NCBI GenBank assembly: GCA_001817055.1
Contig: MHHP01000011.1
Span: 1 to 6,408 of the forward strand
Direction of reading: 5' to 3'
Length of the DNA: 6,408 nt
Source of the DNA: Candidatus Andersenbacteria bacterium RIFCSPHIGHO2_02_FULL_45_11
GTDB taxonomy: Bacteria; Patescibacteriota; Andersenbacteria; UBA10190
Position 1 is the stretch's first letter. Each line of letters begins with the position of its first letter. Of this stretch, positions 1-6,089 are shown in pieces. Below the pieces are notes generated by a model. The model was not told the origin of the DNA, made no database searches, and saw nothing but the letters and a program-made list of their open reading frames with translations. A program made the translations under genes and the position numbers.

Positions 1-538
1 GCTCATGACAGCCTGCTGGAGCATCCGCGAGATACAAGCCCTCAAGGATACAAACGCCTGCTCGTAGGAATATCTCATGTACTCGATCCTTAACACCTTT
101 CTTTTTAATAGAAAGCGCATCGATTCCAACTAGGCGCACTCCGCGCCGCATAAGTTCTTGTGCAGCATCTTCGGCGAGTGCAACAAAATCAGCATCGAAC
201 TCATCGGGATTCATGGAAGAATTACGAGTTTTAATCAATACACGCGGGGTGGTTGTTTGAGAAAGATCGACTTCATGAATCACGGATACATCATGCGCAA
301 TTTCAATCACATCACAAGCCCCAACAAGCTGATCGAGCGAATACGTATCCACCCCTGACCCCATCGGATCAATATGAGAGAGCGCATCAATATGCGTACC
401 CGTATGTGACCCTATCGTAATTTCAGAAAGGGCACTTGCGCCATCGGTTGCCTTTTGGATATTCCGTATAGAAACACCAGGATTATTTGGATAAATTGCC
501 ATACCGGCATGAATAGGTCGAGAAATATCAATCAGCAT
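1..538 (-). CDS. Cyclase / arylformamidase (KynB-like) family metal hydrolase, C-terminus cut off by window edge
   Basis: This gene encodes the first 179 residues of a predicted metal-dependent hydrolase; the stop codon lies outside the window. The family signature is visible: HTGTHID at residues 45-51 followed by H55, matching the HxGTHxDxPxH metal-binding motif of KynB-type arylformamidases. H154 and E166 sit in a VHEIFL...GVCILEGL context, which is the second conserved active-site block. The usual family length is about 190-210 residues, so only some 15-30 residues are missing. The proline normally found in the motif is leucine here (DALSH). The start at 538 gives MLIDISRPI, the typical N-terminus of the family. 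No Shine-Dalgarno sequence precedes it; a TATACT box lies 12 bp upstream. No other tryptophan-catabolism gene is visible, so N-formylkynurenine hydrolysis is only one possibility and the true substrate is unknown. The family assignment is firm and the specific reaction is not. Confidence 0.88.
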   Translation of the reverse strand, partial: MLIDISRPIHAGMAIYPNNPGVSIRNIQKATDGASALSEITIGSHTGTHIDALSHIDPMGSGVDTYSLDQLVGACDVIEIAHDVSVIHEVDLSQTTTPRVLIKTRNSSMNPDEFDADFVALAEDAAQELMRRGVRLVGIDALSIKKKGVKDRVHEIFLRAGVCILEGLYLADAPAGCHE

Positions 539-550
539 AGATGTGAAATA

Positions 551-556
551 AGTATA
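551..556 (-). promoter_or_regulatory. Candidate -10 box for the cyclase-family gene
   Basis: The minus strand reads TATACT, five of six matches to TATAAT, ending 12 bp before the ATG at 538. A transcript starting about 7 bp after the box would carry a leader of roughly 6 nt. No good -35 hexamer is visible 16-18 bp upstream. The call rests on motif and position only. Confidence 0.35.
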
Positions 557-567
557 CCTCGATAGTG

Positions 568-573
568 TATGAT
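568..573 (+). promoter_or_regulatory. Candidate -10 box for the small membrane-protein pair
   Basis: TATGAT, five of six matches to TATAAT, ends 6 bp before the ATG at 580. The expected transcription start would fall on the start codon itself, giving a leaderless mRNA. The box shares the 41-bp gap with the opposing candidate box of the cyclase gene. No convincing -35 element is seen. Confidence 0.35.
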
Positions 574-579
574 AGTTAC

Positions 580-693
580 ATGGATGCACTTATGAGCCAT
601 GCACTACTTTGGGGGTCCTTCTTTATTCTTGGAATAATCTTCGGGTACATCTTAACGTTCATTTTAATGCAAGCAAGTAAGCTGCGATACTAA
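580..693 (+). CDS. Small single-pass membrane protein, 37 residues, unknown function
   Basis: A short reading frame that begins ATG GAT GCA and ends with TAA. Residues 8-30 form one continuous hydrophobic segment (LLWGSFFILGIIFGYILTFI), long enough for a single transmembrane helix. It is followed by a short, mildly basic tail (KLRY), which would favour a cytoplasmic C-terminus. There is no Shine-Dalgarno sequence, but a TATGAT box lies just upstream. The next small membrane frame begins 3 bp after its stop, so the two may be co-transcribed and translationally coupled. I do not recognise a family. Frames this short can arise by chance; the support is the hydrophobic helix, the promoter-like box, the tight spacing and the absence of any other gene in this stretch. 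Confidence 0.5.
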   Translation: MDALMSHALLWGSFFILGIIFGYILTFILMQASKLRY

Positions 694-696
694 TAT

Positions 697-927
697 ATGG
701 AACCCCAAACATGGATAGAAACGATCGCCTCTATTTTAAATTCATTCGCAGTTATCCTTATTTACTTTGTCATCGGATTTGGCCCCGGATTTATTGTCGG
801 CGTACTGCTGGCGAATAAGTTCTCCGGGAAAAATCATCCCCTCCGCATGGAAAAACAAAATCAAAATATCCAAAAAGCCGCTGAGCATAACAGTCAATGG
901 CACCCCAACAACCCTAAATGGCAATAA
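697..927 (+). CDS. Small membrane protein, 76 residues, unknown function
   Basis: Residues 10-42 are strongly hydrophobic, with a glycine/proline break (GFGPG, residues 27-31) in the middle. This could be one long helix or a short hairpin. The remaining 34 residues are hydrophilic and rich in N, Q and K, with two tryptophans seven residues apart near the end (W68 and W75 in QWHPNNPKWQ). The start lies 3 bp after the stop of the 37-residue frame, with no Shine-Dalgarno sequence, which suggests coupling to it. The last 14 bp overlap the 3' end of the convergent nuclease gene. I cannot assign a family. The sharp split between a membrane segment and a polar tail looks like a real protein rather than a shadow frame, and only its extreme 3' end is opposite another gene. 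Confidence 0.62.
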   Translation: MEPQTWIETIASILNSFAVILIYFVIGFGPGFIVGVLLANKFSGKNHPLRMEKQNQNIQKAAEHNSQWHPNNPKWQ

Positions 928-2320
928 TATCGCCCTCTTCTGGGCGAACGACTTTGAGCGATGCGCTGTCCGTAATAAGAGCGCCTTCTAACGCTTCGCT
1001 TTCTTCCATCTCGCCATGCACAAGCGCAACGGTTTTCAGCCCTGTAATTGCGCTAGCATACGCAACAAGCTCTCGCTGATCAGCATGGGCCGAAAATTCA
1101 TTAAACAATACGACTTCGGCACGAACCGGGAATTTGTCTCCATGCAGCTCTATCGTATCCGCACCATCTAAAATTCTTCTTCCTACCGTCCCGGCAGCTT
1201 GGTATCCAGTGACAAAAATTGCATTGCGAGGATCGGAAATTCGATGACGTAAATGATGCACTACTCTGCCCGCCGTCATCATGCCCGATGCCGAGATTAC
1301 CATAAACGGCCCCCGCATATCGTTAAGCGCCCTCGAATCTTCAGAGGCCCGAACATAGGAAAGATTTCTAAATGCAAGCGGCATATCACCATTTTTTGCA
1401 AAATCAATTACGGTCTCCTTGTCATACGTTTCGGCATATTTCTCATACACATCCGTAATGTCCGAGGCTAACGGAGAATCAACAAAGATAGGGAACGTAG
1501 GGATGCGCCCCGCATCAACGAGCTGGTGAATAATATAGACCAACATTTGTGTTCGACCCAATGAGAATGTTGGCACGACCATCACACCTCCGCGCTCGCA
1601 GACCTGAGTGATCGTTTTCGCCAATCGCTCTTTTGCTTCTTCTAGGCCCTGATGGTTTCGATTTCCATATGTGCTCTCCATAAGCAAAGTGTGAATTTCC
1701 TCGACGGGAATTTCCGGGTCATGCAAGAGCGGCACTCCTTTTGGCCCCATATCCCCCGTGTATGCGATATGGCGCACTTCCGAGTTTTCTTCATACCGAA
1801 TAACAGTTATAGCGGAACCAAGTATATGGCCCGCATCGTAGAACTTACTAGATACACCAGGCAAAATTTCCTGCCATGCGCCATCATCTCGCGTGTACGG
1901 CAGAGGAACAAAACGGTTAATAGTTGGGGAGATGTCCCTAATGGTAAATAACGGTTCTCGTTCATCAGGCGCTCCTAAATGGTGCTTCTTCCTATACATA
2001 GCATCCTGCACTTCAATCCCCGCCGCATCTTGCAACATGCGACTAGCAACATCTCGCGTAGCTTCTGTGGAAAAAATCTTGCCTGCATACCCTCGCTTTA
2101 CCAAAAGCGGAAGCATGCCAATATGGTCCATGTGCGCGTGAGATACGATAACTGCATCAATGGAATCTGGGGGGAACGGAAATGTCCTATTCCGAGAACG
2201 CACATCCGGTAAACCCTGAAATGTTCCGCAATCTAACAAGATTCGTTTTCCTGCCACCTCTACAAGATGTTTACTGCCGGTCACACTTCCAGCGCCGCCA
2301 AAGAAGGTTATACTGCCCAT
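914..2320 (-). CDS. MBL-fold / beta-CASP ribonuclease (RNA-specificity domain metallo-hydrolase)
   Basis: This gene encodes a complete 468-residue zinc-dependent nuclease of the metallo-beta-lactamase/beta-CASP class, related to bacterial and archaeal CPSF73-like enzymes such as Thermus TTHA0252. It probably acts on RNA in the cytoplasm. The N-terminus MGSITFFGGAGSVTGS and LLDCG are typical. The zinc ligands are HAHMDH (H61, H63, D65, H66), H165 in AGHILGS and D190 in YTGD. Beta-CASP elements follow: ESTYGNR (215-221), PTFSLGRTQ (250-258), ISASGMMTAGR (342-352), then FSAHAD (409-414) and the final HGE (H435). All catalytic positions are present. The frame stays open 154 codons further upstream, but that part is antisense to the membrane-protein gene and has no family resemblance; the conserved N-terminus fixes the start at 2320. 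There is no Shine-Dalgarno sequence. The specific substrate cannot be read from the sequence. Confidence 0.95.
   Translation of the reverse strand: MGSITFFGGAGSVTGSKHLVEVAGKRILLDCGTFQGLPDVRSRNRTFPFPPDSIDAVIVSHAHMDHIGMLPLLVKRGYAGKIFSTEATRDVASRMLQDAAGIEVQDAMYRKKHHLGAPDEREPLFTIRDISPTINRFVPLPYTRDDGAWQEILPGVSSKFYDAGHILGSAITVIRYEENSEVRHIAYTGDMGPKGVPLLHDPEIPVEEIHTLLMESTYGNRNHQGLEEAKERLAKTITQVCERGGVMVVPTFSLGRTQMLVYIIHQLVDAGRIPTFPIFVDSPLASDITDVYEKYAETYDKETVIDFAKNGDMPLAFRNLSYVRASEDSRALNDMRGPFMVISASGMMTAGRVVHHLRHRISDPRNAIFVTGYQAAGTVGRRILDGADTIELHGDKFPVRAEVVLFNEFSAHADQRELVAYASAITGLKTVALVHGEMEESEALEGALITDSASLKVVRPEEGDIIAI
2309..2314 (+). promoter_or_regulatory. Candidate -10 box for the polytopic membrane protein, inside the nuclease gene
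   Basis: TATACT, five of six matches to TATAAT, lies 13 bp before the ATG at 2328. It falls within codons 3-4 of the opposing nuclease gene. A start about 7 bp after the box gives a leader of roughly 7 nt. The -35 region is not recognisable. Confidence 0.35.
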
Positions 2321-2326
2321 AAGGCA
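2314..2326. repeat. Short inverted repeat spanning the divergent start region
   Basis: TGCC-CATAA-GGCA is a perfect 4-bp dyad with a 5-bp spacer. It covers the nuclease start codon and most of the 7 bp between the two divergent genes. On the nuclease strand it reads TGCC TTATG GGCA, with the ATG in the loop. It could be an operator or an RNA hairpin masking the start, but a repeat of this size also occurs by chance. Confidence 0.3.
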
Positions 2327-2327
2327 T

Positions 2328-2333
2328 ATGATA
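2328..2333 (-). promoter_or_regulatory. Candidate -10 box for the nuclease gene, inside the membrane-protein gene
   Basis: The minus strand reads TATCAT, five of six matches to TATAAT, ending 7 bp before the ATG at 2320. It coincides with codons 1-2 of the opposing gene. The predicted transcript would be leaderless or nearly so. An overlapping alternative, TATATC preceded by TGG, resembles an extended -10. No clear -35 element is seen. Confidence 0.33.
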
Positions 2334-4199
2334 TACCAATACATCATCGCAGTACTACCTCTTATTATTCCCGCATTGGCAGGAGTCGCAATCATTGCAT
2401 CCAGCCGGGCGTTTCGCGAGAAGACGCTCACTATTGCAGGAGGGTCCATTATCGGCATTGCTGCATTTGCAACGTTAGCATATGCCATAGGGCACGAAGT
2501 AGCACTTACAGCGCCCGTACTTTGGCTTGAACTCATCATGTTCCTGTGTGTCGCATTATGGTTTGCATGGCGAGGAGGATATGCGGAATTTATAGGGCAA
2601 CCACAAGACAAAACAGCAACCACGCTCTTTATATTGTCTCTTTTCCTCTTTGCAATCATTGCGCCCAAGCTCTTAATGGAACGTGAGGGTGGGCTTTCTA
2701 CTGGGATCATTAATGCATATGGAGATATAGGATGGCATGCAGCAATTATTATGGAAATAGCGGAGCAAAAAACGCTCCCCATTGAAGACCCTATTTTTGC
2801 CGGAAACGCACTAACGTACCCCTACCTTGCAAACCTCGTAAGCGCCACTATGGTAATCCTCGGCTCCTCGCTTTCCGCAAGCGTTAACGTACCAGGAGTA
2901 CTGCTAATTCCTCTTCTTCTTGTACTTCTCTATTCATTCGGCAAAACATATGGTGGCTCCCGAACGGCTGGCATTATCGCATTACTCCTATTCCTATTTG
3001 GCGGAGCAACATTCGGTTGGATACGAATAGCCGAAGATATATCCACAAGCAACGGGGGAATTATAGATGTTCTACTGCATTTACCTCAACGTGACTATTC
3101 AGGCGTGGGCACAGATGAGCAAGGGTTCCACTTCCTCAACCCCGTAACAACGCTCTTACTTCCCCAGCGCGCGATGTTGTTCGGCATGCCAATCGTACTC
3201 ACGGTTTTACTTCTCCTACACCCCACTATGATAAAGCGACGCTTTGCCCCACTTATAGCAGGCTTAGCTGCCGGCATGCTTCCCTTATTTCATGCGCATG
3301 CCTGTATCGCACTAGCATCTGCTATTATCGCAATCTTTATATGCAGTCATAAGAAAAAACGATTTAGCCTCTTTTTTCTGCCCGCACTGATCATCGGGAT
3401 ACCAGAGCTCACATTTTTTGTTCAAGGCAACGCAGAAGGAGGATCCTTCTTTCGATATGGACCATGGTGGATGGCAGGGGACACTCATCCAATATTCTAT
3501 TGGCTACAAAATACAGGAATTCTTATTCCAGCAAGCATTCTTCTTTTATTTTCACGCCTACAACGAGAACCAAAGGCTCTGATTATCGCCGGAACATTTC
3601 TCTTTATTCTTGCAAACACGTTCCTTTTTGCTCCATGGGCATGGGATAACTTTAAGCTCTTCGTCTTCTGGTTTATTTTGATTCTTCCAGGAGTCGGGTA
3701 TGGCGCTGGAATATTGATGCATCATACCCGATTTATTTTCATGCCTATACTTATATGTGCCCTTATTATCATGCACACTCTAGCAGCAGGATTAGACATC
3801 TGGAAGCTTGCACTTCCGACTGCACGAGTGTGGATTGAATGGACGCAGGATGGGGTAGAAATTGCAAAACTTATACAGCGAGAAGTTCCCGTTTCAACTC
3901 CAATTCTGACTGCTCCAGTACATAACTCGCCTGCAACATTAGCAGGACGCAAGCTCATCCTTGGATACGCAGCACACATCTGGAGCCACGGTGGACTGCC
4001 CTGGAATCGAGAAAAAGAAGTGAAAGAATTCTACGAAGGACGCATCAATAGCATCGAGGGGATTCACCCTCAGGCTATCCTTATAGGCCCCCAAGAACGA
4101 TCGGCGTATCCCAATCTTATTATTCGGCCGCAGTGGCACGTCGTGGCTACGTATGGGCCATATCAGCTCTACGCTACTTCCGATTTCGCCAGTCGTTAA
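2328..4199 (+). CDS. Large polytopic membrane protein, possible GT-C-type glycosyltransferase
   Basis: A complete 623-residue integral membrane protein with about 14-15 hydrophobic segments. Four lie between residues 5 and 115, about eleven more follow between 166 and 488, and a soluble C-terminal domain of about 130 residues ends the protein. After the fourth segment comes a polar loop with NAYGDIGWH (129-137) and LTYPYL (162-167). An acidic residue in an early external loop (here D132) is the design of GT-C glycosyltransferases, which use lipid-phosphate-linked sugars. A second notable motif is PWAWDNFK (436-443). The C-terminal domain carries LAGRKLILGY (538-547), IWSHG (551-555) and RE..VKEFYEG (561-571). 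I have no named family for it; GT-C is an inference from architecture. The start lies 7 bp from the divergent nuclease start, with only a weak AAGG upstream. The 3' end overlaps the GDP-sugar reductase gene by 26 bp. An uncharacterised transporter or sensor remains possible. Confidence 0.85.
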   Translation: MIYQYIIAVLPLIIPALAGVAIIASSRAFREKTLTIAGGSIIGIAAFATLAYAIGHEVALTAPVLWLELIMFLCVALWFAWRGGYAEFIGQPQDKTATTLFILSLFLFAIIAPKLLMEREGGLSTGIINAYGDIGWHAAIIMEIAEQKTLPIEDPIFAGNALTYPYLANLVSATMVILGSSLSASVNVPGVLLIPLLLVLLYSFGKTYGGSRTAGIIALLLFLFGGATFGWIRIAEDISTSNGGIIDVLLHLPQRDYSGVGTDEQGFHFLNPVTTLLLPQRAMLFGMPIVLTVLLLLHPTMIKRRFAPLIAGLAAGMLPLFHAHACIALASAIIAIFICSHKKKRFSLFFLPALIIGIPELTFFVQGNAEGGSFFRYGPWWMAGDTHPIFYWLQNTGILIPASILLLFSRLQREPKALIIAGTFLFILANTFLFAPWAWDNFKLFVFWFILILPGVGYGAGILMHHTRFIFMPILICALIIMHTLAAGLDIWKLALPTARVWIEWTQDGVEIAKLIQREVPVSTPILTAPVHNSPATLAGRKLILGYAAHIWSHGGLPWNREKEVKEFYEGRINSIEGIHPQAILIGPQERSAYPNLIIRPQWHVVATYGPYQLYATSDFASR

Positions 4200-5112
4200 G
4201 CACGTCCGCGAGCGTTTGTTCAAAAGGTATCGCAGGATTCCATCCAGTTGCAGCTTTCAACTTTTCTGCATTCCCAACCACTGTCGGAGTATCAGACGGC
4301 CGCATCCGTGACTGGTCTAGTTCTGTACGAATAGCTACACGGCTCATCGCAAGAAGCGAGGTTAACACTGACTCTATACTTCTTCCCACACCGCTTGCTA
4401 CATGATACGCCTCGCCTACCACACCGCGCTCAAGAAGAAGGCGATATGCACGCACAACATCACGAACGTCGGAAAAATCTCGGACTGCAGTGAGATTTCC
4501 AACTGAGATAATGGGCTCGCTAGTACCCGCTTCAATGGCAGCGATTTGCGACGCGAAATCAGCAGTCACAAATCCTTTTTGCTGCCCAGGGCCAACATGA
4601 GGAAATGGTCGCACCCGAATACATCGATCATTAAATTCTTTTTCAATAAGAGCTTCCATTTCAAGTTTACTCTCGGCATATGGATTACGCGGACGCGCAC
4701 TGGCAAGAGAAAGCTCAGGAATCGGATCCGAGGACACAGCACCATAAATATCGGCACTACTGATGACAAGAAATTTTGTAGCGGGGGACGCAGAAATTGT
4801 AGTTTCTAAAAGAGATTTTGTACCGAACACATTTATTGTTCTTGTAATATCCGGATGCTCAATCGAAAACCCGACCCCCGCAATCGCTGCCAGGTGAATA
4901 ACCCAAGTTGGCTGAACCTTGCGAATAAGTTCTTTTTTGGATTCGATATCCGTAATATCAAGCGCATAGCTTTCAACACCGGGTCCGAAATCTGCCATAT
5001 TCCTATCAAAGACAATAATTCGATCAAATGCTTTAGTAGCTTGCAGTTCGGCAATCAAATGCCTGCCAACAAACCCTCCGCCACCCGTAATAATAACTGC
5101 CCTATTTTCCAT
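4174..5112 (-). CDS. rmd: GDP-6-deoxy-D-mannose reductase (GDP-D-rhamnose synthesis)
   Basis: A complete 312-residue extended short-chain dehydrogenase (NAD-dependent epimerase/dehydratase family). It should reduce GDP-4-keto-6-deoxy-D-mannose to GDP-D-rhamnose in the cytoplasm. The nucleotide-binding motif is TGGGGFVG (9-16) and D36 ends the second strand (VFDR). The active site is SSADIYG (118-124) with Y145 and K149 in NPYAESK. Subfamily features are RPFPHVGPGQ (168-177), FVTADFASQIA (181-191), AVRDFSDVRDVVRAY (209-223), MRPSDTP (270-276) and a terminal TGWNP..PFEQTL. These fit Rmd rather than the epimerase-reductase Fcl. The ATG lies inside the end of the dehydratase gene (11-bp overlap), so translation is probably coupled. 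The dehydratase that makes its substrate is the gene immediately upstream, which strongly supports the assignment. The 3' end overlaps the convergent membrane-protein gene. Confidence 0.92.
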   Translation of the reverse strand: MENRAVIITGGGGFVGRHLIAELQATKAFDRIIVFDRNMADFGPGVESYALDITDIESKKELIRKVQPTWVIHLAAIAGVGFSIEHPDITRTINVFGTKSLLETTISASPATKFLVISSADIYGAVSSDPIPELSLASARPRNPYAESKLEMEALIEKEFNDRCIRVRPFPHVGPGQQKGFVTADFASQIAAIEAGTSEPIISVGNLTAVRDFSDVRDVVRAYRLLLERGVVGEAYHVASGVGRSIESVLTSLLAMSRVAIRTELDQSRMRPSDTPTVVGNAEKLKAATGWNPAIPFEQTLADVLNDWRNRK

Positions 5113-6067
5113 TGAGCGCTTTCAGTTCAGATTCCACCATCATAGATACTAGTTCAGGAAACGAAACCTCTGGCTTCCAGCCTAGTTTTTCCTGTGCCTT
5201 CGACGGGTCTGATAATAATAAGTCCACTTCCGCAGGCCGCATAAACGCTTCATCTTGCACCACATAGTCTTTCCAGTTTAGCCCTACATGAGAGAATGCG
5301 AGCTCCAAAAATTCGCTGACAGAGTGAGTCTCACCCGTTCCTACAACAAAGTCTTCTGGGGTATCCTGCTGTAACATTAGGTACATTGCACGAACATAAT
5401 CGCCCGCAAATCCCCAATCACGCTTCGCATCTACGTTCCCCATTCGAATTTCTTTTTCTAGCCCTGCTTTAATGCGAGCAACTCCGATTGCAATCTTTCG
5501 AGTTACAAATTCACGACCACGGCGAGGGGATTCATGGTTAAACAAAATACCTGAGCATGCGTACATATTGAAGCTTTCACGATAGTTCACTGTTGCAAAG
5601 TGGCCATACACCTTCGAAACCCCGTATGGGCTACGAGGATAGAATGGCGTTGTTTCTTTTTGGGGTGTATCCAGAACTTTTCCAAACATTTCACTACTGC
5701 TTGCCTGGTAAAATCGCGCATCTGGAGCTTCCAGGCGCATTGCCTCAAGCATACGGCACACACCAACCCCGGTAATATCTCCTGTGAGCTCCGGAATATC
5801 CCAACTTGCCTGCACAAATGACTGTGCCGCCAGGTTATATACTTCATCAGGTGCTGCCTTTTTTACTGCTCGCGCCAGAGAAGAAAAGTCTGCTAAATCG
5901 CCGGTAATAACATGGATATCTTTCAGAAGATGCTCAATATTTTCAAACTGGTAGTTGGCGCTGCGTTGTACAAGGCCATATACCGTATATCCTTTTTCTA
6001 ATAAAAGCTCTGTTAAATACGACCCATCTTGGCCGGTGATTCCTGTTATAAGTGCTGATTTTGACAT
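5102..6067 (-). CDS. gmd: GDP-mannose 4,6-dehydratase
   Basis: A complete 321-residue enzyme that converts GDP-D-mannose to GDP-4-keto-6-deoxy-D-mannose. The N-terminus SALITGITGQDGSYL holds the Rossmann motif GxxGxxG (G9, G12, G15). The catalytic set is SSSEMFG (123-129) with S125 and E127, plus Y148 and K152 in PRSPYGVSK. GMD hallmarks follow: NYRESFNMYACSGILFNHES (161-180), PRRGREFVTRKI (181-192), RDWGFAGDYV, RPAEVDLLLSDP and KLGWKP. R35 remains of the usual RRS cofactor motif, which reads QRS here. The length matches the short bacterial form (about 320) rather than the 370-residue Escherichia coli type. The frame continues 16 codons upstream to an ATG inside truB, but the conserved N-terminus supports the start at 6067, preceded by a weak CAGGA. 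The overlapping rmd downstream indicates a two-gene operon for GDP-D-rhamnose. Confidence 0.96.
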   Translation of the reverse strand: MSKSALITGITGQDGSYLTELLLEKGYTVYGLVQRSANYQFENIEHLLKDIHVITGDLADFSSLARAVKKAAPDEVYNLAAQSFVQASWDIPELTGDITGVGVCRMLEAMRLEAPDARFYQASSSEMFGKVLDTPQKETTPFYPRSPYGVSKVYGHFATVNYRESFNMYACSGILFNHESPRRGREFVTRKIAIGVARIKAGLEKEIRMGNVDAKRDWGFAGDYVRAMYLMLQQDTPEDFVVGTGETHSVSEFLELAFSHVGLNWKDYVVQDEAFMRPAEVDLLLSDPSKAQEKLGWKPEVSFPELVSMMVESELKALNGK

Positions 6068-6073
6068 ATCCTG

Positions 6074-6079
6074 TATGCT
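6074..6079 (+). promoter_or_regulatory. Candidate -10 box for truB
   Basis: TATGCT, four of six matches to TATAAT, ends 9 bp before the ATG at 6089. A transcript from it would have a leader of only about 3 nt. It lies in the 21-bp gap shared with the divergent gmd gene, and no matching -35 element stands at the usual distance. Confidence 0.25.
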
Positions 6080-6083
6080 ACCC

Positions 6084-6089
6084 AATATA
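6084..6089 (-). promoter_or_regulatory. Candidate -10 box for the gmd-rmd operon
   Basis: The minus strand reads TATATT, five of six matches to TATAAT, ending 16 bp before the gmd ATG. This would give a leader of about 10 nt containing CAGGA as a weak, very closely spaced ribosome-binding site. TAGCAT, closer to the start (6075-6080), is a poorer alternative. Confidence 0.28.

Noticed and set aside
158..358. 66-residue plus-strand frame opposite the cyclase-family gene
   Set aside because: It lies entirely antisense to a gene with clear family motifs, and shows no domain or ribosome-binding site.
742..924. 60-residue minus-strand frame opposite the 76-residue membrane protein
   Set aside because: It is mainly the reverse image of the hydrophobic plus-strand frame, has no promoter or start context and resembles no family. 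The plus-strand frame has the better membrane-segment and tail pattern.
931..946. Hairpin CGCCC-N6-GGGCG just after the stop of the 76-residue frame, considered as a terminator
   Set aside because: The stem is only 5 bp and no T-run follows on either strand. It lies within the coding end of the nuclease gene (residues R-P-E-E-G).
3939..4223. 94-residue minus-strand frame across the end of the membrane-protein gene
   Set aside because: It is antisense to the conserved C-terminal domain of the membrane protein and also overlaps the end of rmd in another frame. Composition and lack of motifs mark it as a shadow.
6061..6066. Perfect -35 consensus TTGACA upstream of truB
   Set aside because: It sits 7 bp from TATGCT. 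A -10 box at 17-19 bp spacing would overlap the truB start codon and place transcription downstream of the ATG. The bases are part of the gmd start codons (M-S-K), so the match is probably coincidental.
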